Source: CAYXWM01 sp964468805
GTDB taxonomy: Bacteria > Bacillota > Clostridia > Lachnospirales > WRBF01
Direction of reading: 5' to 3'
Assembly (NCBI GenBank): GCA_964468805.1
Contig: CAYXWM010000011.1
Coordinates: 1-56,312, forward strand
DNA length: 56,312 bases
The translations under genes and the position numbers were made by a program. A model generated the notes under the pieces. That model was not told the origin of the DNA and made no database searches. It worked only from the letters and a program-made list of their open reading frames with translations. This document shows positions 17,707 through 26,328 of this stretch, piece by piece (the stretch's first letter is position 1; each line of letters opens with the position of its first letter).

Positions 17707-18131
17707 ATGCTATGAAAACAGGATTTTTAAGTTTTATCGGCGTAATAGGTGGGGCTGTATCCGGGTTATTTGGTGGTTGGGATACGGCCCTTACGTCGCT
17801 TATTATTTTCATGGCTATTGATTACATTACAGGGTTGATTGTGGCCGGTATTTTTCATAAATCGGGTAAGACGGAAACAGGAAAGTTGGAAAGCAACGCC
17901 GGTTGGAAAGGTATTTGTAGGAAAGGCGTTAGTTTATTAATAGTTCTAATGGCTGCCCGATTAGACATGACCTCGGGCAGCAGTTTCGTAAAAGATGCTG
18001 TAGTTATTGCTTATATTGCCAACGAGGTTATCAGTGTCATTGAAAACGCCGGATTAATGGGGGTTCCTATACCGAGGGTTATCTGTAATGCTATTGAATC
18101 TTTAAATAAAAAAAACAAAGACAACGAATAG
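17697..18131 (+). CDS. Holin (phage_holin_4 / toxin-secretion holin type)
   Basis: 144 residues; GTG 17697 start. Membrane segments near residues 9-25 (LSFIGVIGGAVSGLFGG), 30-52 (ALTSLIIFMAIDYITGLIVA), about 78-95 and 108-125. The IDYITGLIVAG segment and a later WKGICRKGVSLLIVLMA are diagnostic of the TcdE/holin-4 family. It forms inner-membrane lesions that release the endolysin. Forms a three-gene overlapping lysis cassette with endolysin and thioredoxin-like genes. Confidence 0.85.
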   Translation: MDINAMKTGFLSFIGVIGGAVSGLFGGWDTALTSLIIFMAIDYITGLIVAGIFHKSGKTETGKLESNAGWKGICRKGVSLLIVLMAARLDMTSGSSFVKDAVVIAYIANEVISVIENAGLMGVPIPRVICNAIESLNKKNKDNE

Positions 18132-18146
18132 AAAGGTGGCAACGCT

Positions 18147-18695
18147 ATGACAATCAAAGATTTTGATATTAATAAAGCTAAAATTTTGGAATATATGTTT
18201 ATTGCTAATAAGCAGTTTTGGGTTGATGAAGGCGTGAAAAACATTATTAAAATCCAAAATGGTATTGCCTTCATAGACCCATATGCTAAGGAAATTTTTC
18301 TTACAATGATATTAACCGGGCTATATTTTGGTTGCAAACACACTGAAAATGTTGTTGAGGGTAAAACCACAACCACTTTTACTGAAAGTGATTATGATTC
18401 AGTTCACTCAGAAGGAATATTACATAAAATTGAACATTCTAGACATTTTAAGGATAAAGATGGCAGACTTACCGGTTTGGCTAAGTCTGTACGTAAGGCT
18501 ATGGATGATTTCGCTTTGTTTACCAAAATGCTTAATGTAGTGCTATCAAATGAGTTGAGTGTGAGGAATAATTTTGCCGACAGACTAGCGGATTGCATTG
18601 CAAACGATTTAGACCCGGAAAATTGGAACAAAGCCCTAATGCAAATAAAGGATATAATTGCACCTGAAATATTGGAACAAGTAAAAGAAATATGA
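18147..18695 (+). CDS. Hypothetical tail-module protein (possible tail assembly chaperone)
   Basis: 182 residues; ribosome site AAAGGTGG. Mainly helical, no membrane segment, with LAKSVRKAMDDFALFTKMLN in the middle. Located two genes before the tape measure gene, where tail assembly chaperones usually are, but no typical slippery sequence or frameshifted extension can be seen. Role is inferred from position only. Confidence 0.4.
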   Translation: MTIKDFDINKAKILEYMFIANKQFWVDEGVKNIIKIQNGIAFIDPYAKEIFLTMILTGLYFGCKHTENVVEGKTTTTFTESDYDSVHSEGILHKIEHSRHFKDKDGRLTGLAKSVRKAMDDFALFTKMLNVVLSNELSVRNNFADRLADCIANDLDPENWNKALMQIKDIIAPEILEQVKEI

Positions 18696-18707
18696 CATAC
18701 CGAAATT

Positions 18708-18738
18708 GACCGCTTATGGTTTAACTGTAGGCGGTTTT
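18708..18738 (+). terminator. Weak intrinsic terminator
   Basis: ACCGC / GCGGT stem with a long internal AT-rich loop followed by five T. It lies between two tail genes and would only partly stop transcription. Confidence 0.35.
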
Positions 18739-18756
18739 TGATTTGAGGGGTTTTAA

Positions 18757-19224
18757 TTGGCTGAATTATGGAAATTTGAAATATTGGAGTGCGTAAAAAG
18801 AGTAGCGGAACGAGCTAAACAAGAGTTACTGCAACAGATTATGACACATGTTTATGAATATAGGAATGGGCGTAGAGCTTTTTATTATAGTGGTTCTGTT
18901 GCACCTACATATCAGTTTTATAATAACATTGAGAATTATTTAAGCAGTGCGTTTACCGGCAGTAACAGAATGGGTGTTGAATACACCATATGGAGCAACC
19001 CGGGGTTAATGGGGTTTGATGGAGATACGCGTTTGCATGGTATTGATTCAATAGACAGGCAAAACGTACTTATGCAACAATTAAATGAGAATATAAGTGA
19101 TTTAGGAAAAGGTTGGTGGACTGAACGCCGGCCTTTTTTTGATTTGACCATACAGGAAATAAACGAAAAATTGGACGGTTGGTATAAGGAAGAATGCAGA
19201 AAAACCGGATTACCGGTTATGTAG
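18757..19224 (+). CDS. Hypothetical minor tail protein upstream of the tape measure gene
   Basis: 155 residues from TTG 18757 (TTTGAGGGG upstream). A long N-terminal helix (CVKRVAERAKQELLQQIMTH) is followed by YYSGSVAPTYQFYNNIENYL and an aromatic C-terminal half. Position and aromatic content suggest a tail completion or HK97-gp10-like protein. The match is not firm. Confidence 0.4.
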   Translation: MAELWKFEILECVKRVAERAKQELLQQIMTHVYEYRNGRRAFYYSGSVAPTYQFYNNIENYLSSAFTGSNRMGVEYTIWSNPGLMGFDGDTRLHGIDSIDRQNVLMQQLNENISDLGKGWWTERRPFFDLTIQEINEKLDGWYKEECRKTGLPVM

Positions 19225-19236
19225 GGTGGCGTATAA

Positions 19237-22200
19237 GTGTCTAATTATAATATTGTAATACAGGGACAAGTTGATGCTAACAGTGTTCAGAAAAGTATAA
19301 ACAATATGCGAGTGCAGCCGGTTATTGTGCCTTTGCGTTTATCTACAGACCAAATTCAGCAAGATTTAAGGGCGGCTTTTCCGAATGTTCAGCGGCAATT
19401 AGCTGATATAACGCAGCAAATCATGCGAACTAATGGAATGACTATAAGCCCATCTGCTGATATGGGGCAAGTAACGCAAGCGATAAGGCAAATAGATGGG
19501 TTGAGAAATGCTGTAGTGTCGGCTAATGGCGTGTTGACTGTTGGCGACCAAACGCTTCAGAGATATGCAGCCGGTGTAAAGGTTGGCTCTAATACTTGGC
19601 AAAACTATCAGTTTGTGGTGAATAATGCCACAGGAGCTACGCACCAATTAAATCAAGGGTTGAGTAATACAACTACTGCAGTTAACCGTGCCGGAGATTC
19701 GTTTGGTAAAGTAGTAGGTAAAATCGATTTATGGTCAGCGGCCACTACTTTAATTTACCAGCCGGTTAAGGCGTTTAAAGAAGCTGTGGAGGAATTGAAG
19801 AGGGTTGACAGTGCTTTAGTTTCTGCGCAAAAAGCAACTAACGCCACTGCTGCCGATATGGATAAACTATCTGCTAATTCTTTTAAGTATGCAAAGAATT
19901 ACGGACGGACAGCAAGCGAATATTTGAATAACGTTACCGATTTTGCAAGAGCCGGTTTTGGTGAGCAATCGGAAGAACTTGCGCAATTAGGAATGTTGGC
20001 TCAAAATGTTGGCGAAATTGACCGGAAATTAGCTACAGATATGTTGGTTGTCGCTAATGTCGCTTGGAAGATGAACGGTGATGTATCAAAGTTAACTAAA
20101 GTTGTTGATGTGTTTAATGAAACATCTAACCGCACACCATCCACTGTATCTAGTTTAGCGGAAGCAATGAAAGTTTCCGGCAACGTTTTTGCAGAAGCCG
20201 GGGTTTCTGTTGAAAAATATACTGCTTTGGTAGCAGGGGCACTTGAGGCTACCGGACAAAGCGGCTCGACTGTCGGCAATGCGATGAGAACGGCGCTTCT
20301 ACGAATAATGCAAGTTAAAGGCGCAATTGACGAAGATACAGGAGAAGAACTTACATCCGACGACTTTGCAAAAGCGGAAGCAGCGCTTGATAAGTGGAAA
20401 ATTTCAATTCGTGGTGCAAACGGCACGATGCGAGAATTTTACGATATTATGGCTGATATTGCTGCTGTTTGGAAAACTAAAAACGTACAGCAACAAATGG
20501 AGCTATTGGGCAATATTTCTACGGTAAGTCAGACAAACAGCCTTATTGGTATTTTCTCCAATTGGGATAAAGTTTTACGCAATGTAGATATTGCAACAAA
20601 TTCTGTAGGCTCTGCTATGGAAGAAAACGAGATTTATCTTAATAGTTGGGAAGCTAAATCGAAACAATTAAGCGCGGCTTGGACGGAATTTGTTTCAAAA
20701 CTCGTGGATACGGACTGGATAAAAAACTTTTTAGACGGAGCCACCGGAATTATAGAATGGCTTACGGATACACAAGTTATATTGCCTATAATTATTGGTT
20801 TAATTGCAATGGGTTTGACAGCTGCATTGATAAAAGCCGGTGGTGGATTAGCGGCTTTTAATGCACAACTTGTTTTGACGAATATTTTGTCGGGCGGTAT
20901 ACCGTTACTGATAGGTTCAATTGTTACTTTGGTTGGATTAGGCGTTAACTGGGCTATTCAGGCCAATGATACGGCTAAACAAATTGAAAATTTAACATAT
21001 AAGATACACGATCAACAACAGGCTATTGATGAACTTACCGCCAAAGAGAAGGATGTTATAAACCTCTATAACGAATATCAATCTTTAATGTCAAAATCAA
21101 GTGCTTATGGGTTAAATGCACAAGAAAAGCAAAGCTTACTTGATATAACATCACGGCTTGTAGATAAATACGGTTTGGAAGTTATCGGGATTGATAGCAT
21201 TACCGGGGCTTATAAAATTAGCACAGAAGCTGTTAAAGACTATATCGAAGCCATTCGGCAAGAAAAGCTATTAAAAGAAGCTGAACAAAGCGGCACCAGA
21301 AATGAGCGTATTAACGCAAATTTGGCATCGGTTTCTAAGTCCAGCGCTGCAGTGGATGCTGAACAACTTAAAAAAGATATAGCTACATACATATCTTTGA
21401 TGGATAAATATAACGACGTAAAGCAAAATCGAGCAAAAAAAACATACGGCAATACCGGATATGCAGAGCTGGCTTCTGCTATGGGAGCGAGCGGTGCGAT
21501 TTCGAAGCCTGTTTTACCGGATTACATTAAAAATATGGAAAACCCGGTTGTAAAAGCGATTATAGAAAAAACCGAGTTAACACCAGAAGATGTAAAGGAA
21601 CTGGAAAGTTCCCTAAATAAAGATAAAGCTAAATACAATACGGTAATTGGTAATGTGGTTCGGGATGTTGTAACTAACGTTAAAGTAGCTACCAAGGATA
21701 TTTTAGACCAAAATGGCGAGACTTTTTTGGCAGACACCCTTTCTGTTTATTTATCGGGGCTTACAGGCAGTGAAATTCAAAAATTCATCGACGAAAAGCA
21801 ACCTCAAATTCAGCAATTTGCTCAAAAATTTGGGGAAACTATTTCTTCGTCTTTTGAACTGGTGACTAAAGGACAAGAAGGAATTTCTTTAGGCCAGTTG
21901 GACGTAGGCGGCTATTCGCAAATGTTCGAAGGCTTGTCGGCACAGATAATGGTTATCAAAGAACTTGCCAATGAAGGTATTATATCTGTGGAAGAAGCCA
22001 ATAAGCAAATCGGCGAGAAGTCTGCACAGATTGCCGGTAATATTGGTTTATCGTTAGCGGAAATAAGATACCAGTTAGAAAGTTTTGACAAAGACACTTA
22101 CGAATTGCATCGAGGTTTGGCGCTTGATGCGGCGACCGCTAGTTTAGGTTTTACCGTTCCAGCCGCCTTAATAGAGTTAGACAGCGGTTTAAGAAACTTT

Positions 22201-25200
22201 GAAGATAAGGGTGCTTTTGAAACACTGCAGCGACAGTTTGTGGAATTAGAAAACGCATTTGCTAACGGTAGCAAAAATGTTGTTGAATATATGAACGAAA
22301 TAAACAACATAGTTTCTAATACCGATTTCGAAGCGGCTTTTAACAACAACACACAGGCGGCACAACAGTTTTTTACTACATTGGCCATTAGATCAACTAA
22401 TATCATTGGCGATACCATTAATCAGTTTGAAGCCGGTAAATTAAGCGTTATTGAATACGGTGATAGGCTTGTAGCTTTTTCGCAGCAACAGAAGGAAATG
22501 GCACAGGCGGCTAAAGATAACGCTCAAAGTTTGGGTTTGGATAAAGGTAAGCTGGAAGCAATTAATAAAGCTTACGACGAAAACATTAATATGCTTGATA
22601 GTGCTATTAGCAAATGGGAAGAATTAAGGGAAATTAATGTTATTTTGGATGAGAATGCGAATGCGTTAAGGAACTTTACCCAGACCGCCAAGGACAATGT
22701 GGGTAACCTCACCGGCGATTTAAAGCAAGAATACTTATCCTTAGTGGATAATATTTATGGCGCTTTTACAAAACTAAATACTGATACGCAAAACGAGATT
22801 CTTGCTTCTATTACTGCCAGTGCTGAATTTGCCGACATTACCGCTGAAAACCTTAAAACCAGTATGCAAGGCAGCCTTGGTTTGACTAATGCTTTCGCTA
22901 ATGGGATTGCAGCTCAAACTAACGGAACATTGGCTGATGTCCTAACTACAGGTGCTGACTTACTGGACGCATTAGCAGCGGTTATAAAGGGTTTTAAGTA
23001 TGAAATAAGTGCAGTTACTAATTTTCAAATATCGGGTGGTTTTGGAATAAACCCGGATGGTAGCATTTCTTTGCCTTCTATTAAAGGTGGAATTACTCTC
23101 ACGGGTGACGGTAGCCACCCTGAAATTGATGACCTATTTAATAAGACACATGCATTTACAGATGCCATGAGAGCTTTTGCCCCAACGATAACCTTTGATG
23201 ACTACGGGCGAAAACCACCAGGAGGTGGTGGTGCAAATCCACCACCGACCCCTGACAAAAAAAAAGGTGGCGGCGGTAAATCTTCAAAAGAAGCGGAATC
23301 CGCATACAAAGACCCTACTGATTCTATTATTAACCGTATCAACCTTGGTCACGAACTTATCAAACAACAAGAAAAAGAACTTGACGGTTTAATTTCGGTA
23401 GCTAAGGGGCAAGAAGATTATGGCAAGGTCATGTCACTTACTAATCAGAAGATTGACTTACAGAAAAAACGGTCTGAAGCATTGGTTAGTGCTAACGATA
23501 AACTTCTTAATGAAATAAAAGGCTTGGAAAGCACCGTTCCTTATAACACAAGCGGGTGGTTTGATGAATTAGGGAGAGCTTCGGAAGAATATTTAAATCT
23601 GTATAACTCGTTAGGTTCTACCGACCAAAAGATTATTGAAAATTTGTTTGGCAAGTTAGATAAGTTTCAAAAGGCGTATAAGCAAAACGCAGAAGAAATT
23701 AATGCCATTGATGGTGAAATGATGGCAAGCGTTGAGACGTTGTTGGAAACACGACTTGCTATATCTGAACGTTGGATTGGCGAAAGAGAAAATTTTGACG
23801 ACTGGGGCAATGACAGTTTAATTGACGCTTACACCCGTATGTTGGGTTGGTTAAAGACGGATTTTTATGATAAAGACATTATTAATTACGCTCAATACAT
23901 CAAAATAAAAGACGACTATTTCCGCAAGCTTTTAGATGCACAACGTAAAGCTTACAATGATTGGTTTAGCGACCAGGAAAATTACGCGGGTGAACGGGAT
24001 TATCACGAAGACTGGGGCGATGACAACGAGGTAGATTTTTGGCAGCGTGCACTTTTAAAGCTTGAAGATGAGTTTTATGCCAAGAGGATGCTCAACGATA
24101 AGGAATACGCCGAGGCTCGAGAAAAAATAATTCATAAGATAATTGACGCTGAACGCAATGCTTATGAAAAACTTATAAAATCCAGCGAAGAAAGTTATAA
24201 TGCTAAAAAAAAGGAGATGGGCGAACAGAAAGAAGCTCTTGAGGATTTAATTGAGTTGACGAAAAACTTGATTAAATGGGAAAAAGAGCAAGACATAAAG
24301 GCGATACAAGACCGAATTGATAAGTATAAGGAAATAATTGACTTACGCAAGAAGGAATTGGATGCTGCCAAAGCTTTAGACGATTTTAACAAGGGTATTG
24401 AGAAGGACAATAAGTCGCTTTCTAAGTTGCAAGAGAAGTTGTCGCAGCTTGAACGTGACAATTCGAACGCCCCGGCGATTAAAGCACAAAAGAAACAGCT
24501 TGCGGAAGATATTGCTCAATTGCAAGACGGCATTTCTGAAAAACAACGAGATAAATACGTTGATGACCAGAAACAAGCCTATGACGATGATTTTGAAGCT
24601 TTTAAAACTACCAAAGACCGTGAAATCGAGGTAATTGAAAACTTTTTATCGAATGCAGGCGAACTTACCCGGGCGGCAATTGCACGAATTGAGAGCGATA
24701 ACGGACAGTTATATAATCAATTAATCACTTGGAACGCTATTTATGGCAGCGGCATTGACAGTGACGTTACTAATGCTTGGAATAGGGCGACGGCGGCTTT
24801 GAGTGAATACGGAAGCGTTTTGGCAAGCATTCAGGCTTTATCCCGGAGCGTTAGCAGTGATTTTGAATATCCTGAATTTAATGTTTCTGAATCTAAAGGC
24901 TCTTCTTTGGCAAATAATGCCCCATCTAATGCCAATATTGTTAGTCGAATGAAAGTGAATTCAGCCGAATACGGAACAGCGAGCGCGACGAGAAAAGAAG
25001 CACTCCACGCGGAGAATCAACAATTGGCGGCACAGTTGCAAGGCGGTAAAGCTACATTTGACGCAAATAGTGGTGTTTGGTATTGGTCGGATGGGACACC
25101 GTTGTATCAGAAGAAGTTCCATCAAGGTGGAATTGTTGGTAATGCACAGGTTTCGGCTGCACAGCTTAACTTTGCTCGGTTAATGAAAGGTGAAGTGCCT

Positions 25201-25497
25201 ATCATTGCGCAAGAAGGTGAAGTTGTGGCTAACGCTAAACAACAAATGCAATTTATGGATAAAACGTTACCTAAAATCGTTAGTAATGCTGTTAATAACT
25301 ATAATAACAGTGGCACAAGTTATTCTATCGGTAAAATTTACACCGATGTTAAAATTCAAGGTAATGTTGATAACAATACAGTAGAAAGCTTTGCTAGGCA
25401 AATAGGCAAACAAGTAACAGAACAAATGATTGACGGGTTTAGCAGTATAGGATTAAGAGTAAACCCGGCAAACGCAAACAGATTAAAGGGCGTATAG
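19237..25497 (+). CDS. Tape measure protein (TP901 core family)
   Basis: 2086 residues; GTG start with AGGGTGG upstream. Residues about 190-425 are the TP901-type core (YLNNVTDFARAGFG, LAEAMKVSGNVFAEAG, GNAMRTALLRIM). Residues about 508-580 hold two hydrophobic segments (ILPIIIGLIAMGLTAALI and LLIGSIVTLVGLGVNWAI) for membrane insertion during DNA entry. Long coiled-coil stretches follow, with a tandem repeat of about 75 residues at about 1505-1660 (GERENFDDWGND / GERDYHEDWGDD). At roughly 0.15 nm per residue the tail would be near 310 nm. No stop or frameshift in 6.2 kb. Confidence 0.92.
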   Translation: MSNYNIVIQGQVDANSVQKSINNMRVQPVIVPLRLSTDQIQQDLRAAFPNVQRQLADITQQIMRTNGMTISPSADMGQVTQAIRQIDGLRNAVVSANGVLTVGDQTLQRYAAGVKVGSNTWQNYQFVVNNATGATHQLNQGLSNTTTAVNRAGDSFGKVVGKIDLWSAATTLIYQPVKAFKEAVEELKRVDSALVSAQKATNATAADMDKLSANSFKYAKNYGRTASEYLNNVTDFARAGFGEQSEELAQLGMLAQNVGEIDRKLATDMLVVANVAWKMNGDVSKLTKVVDVFNETSNRTPSTVSSLAEAMKVSGNVFAEAGVSVEKYTALVAGALEATGQSGSTVGNAMRTALLRIMQVKGAIDEDTGEELTSDDFAKAEAALDKWKISIRGANGTMREFYDIMADIAAVWKTKNVQQQMELLGNISTVSQTNSLIGIFSNWDKVLRNVDIATNSVGSAMEENEIYLNSWEAKSKQLSAAWTEFVSKLVDTDWIKNFLDGATGIIEWLTDTQVILPIIIGLIAMGLTAALIKAGGGLAAFNAQLVLTNILSGGIPLLIGSIVTLVGLGVNWAIQANDTAKQIENLTYKIHDQQQAIDELTAKEKDVINLYNEYQSLMSKSSAYGLNAQEKQSLLDITSRLVDKYGLEVIGIDSITGAYKISTEAVKDYIEAIRQEKLLKEAEQSGTRNERINANLASVSKSSAAVDAEQLKKDIATYISLMDKYNDVKQNRAKKTYGNTGYAELASAMGASGAISKPVLPDYIKNMENPVVKAIIEKTELTPEDVKELESSLNKDKAKYNTVIGNVVRDVVTNVKVATKDILDQNGETFLADTLSVYLSGLTGSEIQKFIDEKQPQIQQFAQKFGETISSSFELVTKGQEGISLGQLDVGGYSQMFEGLSAQIMVIKELANEGIISVEEANKQIGEKSAQIAGNIGLSLAEIRYQLESFDKDTYELHRGLALDAATASLGFTVPAALIELDSGLRNFEDKGAFETLQRQFVELENAFANGSKNVVEYMNEINNIVSNTDFEAAFNNNTQAAQQFFTTLAIRSTNIIGDTINQFEAGKLSVIEYGDRLVAFSQQQKEMAQAAKDNAQSLGLDKGKLEAINKAYDENINMLDSAISKWEELREINVILDENANALRNFTQTAKDNVGNLTGDLKQEYLSLVDNIYGAFTKLNTDTQNEILASITASAEFADITAENLKTSMQGSLGLTNAFANGIAAQTNGTLADVLTTGADLLDALAAVIKGFKYEISAVTNFQISGGFGINPDGSISLPSIKGGITLTGDGSHPEIDDLFNKTHAFTDAMRAFAPTITFDDYGRKPPGGGGANPPPTPDKKKGGGGKSSKEAESAYKDPTDSIINRINLGHELIKQQEKELDGLISVAKGQEDYGKVMSLTNQKIDLQKKRSEALVSANDKLLNEIKGLESTVPYNTSGWFDELGRASEEYLNLYNSLGSTDQKIIENLFGKLDKFQKAYKQNAEEINAIDGEMMASVETLLETRLAISERWIGERENFDDWGNDSLIDAYTRMLGWLKTDFYDKDIINYAQYIKIKDDYFRKLLDAQRKAYNDWFSDQENYAGERDYHEDWGDDNEVDFWQRALLKLEDEFYAKRMLNDKEYAEAREKIIHKIIDAERNAYEKLIKSSEESYNAKKKEMGEQKEALEDLIELTKNLIKWEKEQDIKAIQDRIDKYKEIIDLRKKELDAAKALDDFNKGIEKDNKSLSKLQEKLSQLERDNSNAPAIKAQKKQLAEDIAQLQDGISEKQRDKYVDDQKQAYDDDFEAFKTTKDREIEVIENFLSNAGELTRAAIARIESDNGQLYNQLITWNAIYGSGIDSDVTNAWNRATAALSEYGSVLASIQALSRSVSSDFEYPEFNVSESKGSSLANNAPSNANIVSRMKVNSAEYGTASATRKEALHAENQQLAAQLQGGKATFDANSGVWYWSDGTPLYQKKFHQGGIVGNAQVSAAQLNFARLMKGEVPIIAQEGEVVANAKQQMQFMDKTLPKIVSNAVNNYNNSGTSYSIGKIYTDVKIQGNVDNNTVESFARQIGKQVTEQMIDGFSSIGLRVNPANANRLKGV

Positions 25498-25510
25498 CTA
25501 CGCCCTTTTT
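25485..25510 (+). terminator. Intrinsic terminator overlapping the tape measure stop codon
   Basis: Perfect 10-bp stem AAAGGGCGTA / TACGCCCTTT with a four-base loop that contains the stop codon, then T-rich sequence. It would reduce readthrough into the Dit gene. Confidence 0.7.
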
Positions 25511-25527
25511 GATTGGTTGGTGATTTT

Positions 25528-26328
25528 ATGGCAGGATTTTACGGGGTTAATTTCAATTTTGATGGTGATAGTTGCATTAATTATGATTTACAGATTTATT
25601 TTCCTAATGGTCAGAGTGGATTTGTAGAACAACCTTCGGGCAGTGTTGTTGAGCCTATATGGGACAGTATTAATCGGCAAGCTGAAAAGATTGTGTTTGG
25701 GACTATGCAGTCTGCGCCTATGCAATTTGAATTAACAATTGGCAGTTTAACACCTAAAAATAGGTTTGAAATAGATAGGATAATGGCGTGGTTATGCGGA
25801 AGAATTAAACCGTGTTGGCTTGAGATTTTGCAATGTGACCTTGCGGAGGCTCGTTTTTTATGTTTTATCAATAATCCTCAAGTCGTTACAGTTGGGAATT
25901 TACCTTATGCGATAAAATGCACGGTGCAATGCATTAGCCCTTATGCATATGGATTTGAGGAAAGTTTCATTTATAACATTACGACCGGTTCCCAGAATAT
26001 AAAATTTAACAATATATCAGCGGACGAAGAATACTTATACCCTATTTTAAAAATTACGCCCCTGCAGACAACGGAGCGCTTTTTTATTGTTAATCAATCG
26101 GACGTGGGCAGGAAATTTGAATTTGAGTTTTCGCCTTTTCCCAATGGATTTGAGGTAATTAACGTGGATAACAAACGGCAGATTATTACTTCTAATCAAG
26201 GTATTAACCGTTTTAGAAACTTTAACAAGAATTGGTTTAGACTTGTGCGAGGAGCGAACACATTACTTGTAAACGGCAATGCAAAAATCGAAGTGACGTG
26301 CATGTTTCCGAAAAGGGTGGGTGGTTAA
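25528..26328 (+). CDS. Distal tail protein (Dit)
   Basis: ATG 25528 was chosen (MAGFYGVNFNF) over the in-frame TTG 25513, because GGTTGGTGA sits upstream of the ATG. The N-terminal half has the Dit split-barrel pattern with AEKIVFGTMQSAPMQFELTI and the C-terminal half a galectin-like beta domain. It forms the hexameric hub between tail tube and the Tal protein. Gene order tape measure - Dit - Tal is the standard siphovirus order. Confidence 0.8.
   Translation: MAGFYGVNFNFDGDSCINYDLQIYFPNGQSGFVEQPSGSVVEPIWDSINRQAEKIVFGTMQSAPMQFELTIGSLTPKNRFEIDRIMAWLCGRIKPCWLEILQCDLAEARFLCFINNPQVVTVGNLPYAIKCTVQCISPYAYGFEESFIYNITTGSQNIKFNNISADEEYLYPILKITPLQTTERFFIVNQSDVGRKFEFEFSPFPNGFEVINVDNKRQIITSNQGINRFRNFNKNWFRLVRGANTLLVNGNAKIEVTCMFPKRVGG

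Noticed and set aside
18131..18760. Tail assembly chaperone frameshift upstream of the tape measure gene
   Set aside because: No slippery heptamer and no overlapping extension frame; a weak terminator lies between the genes.
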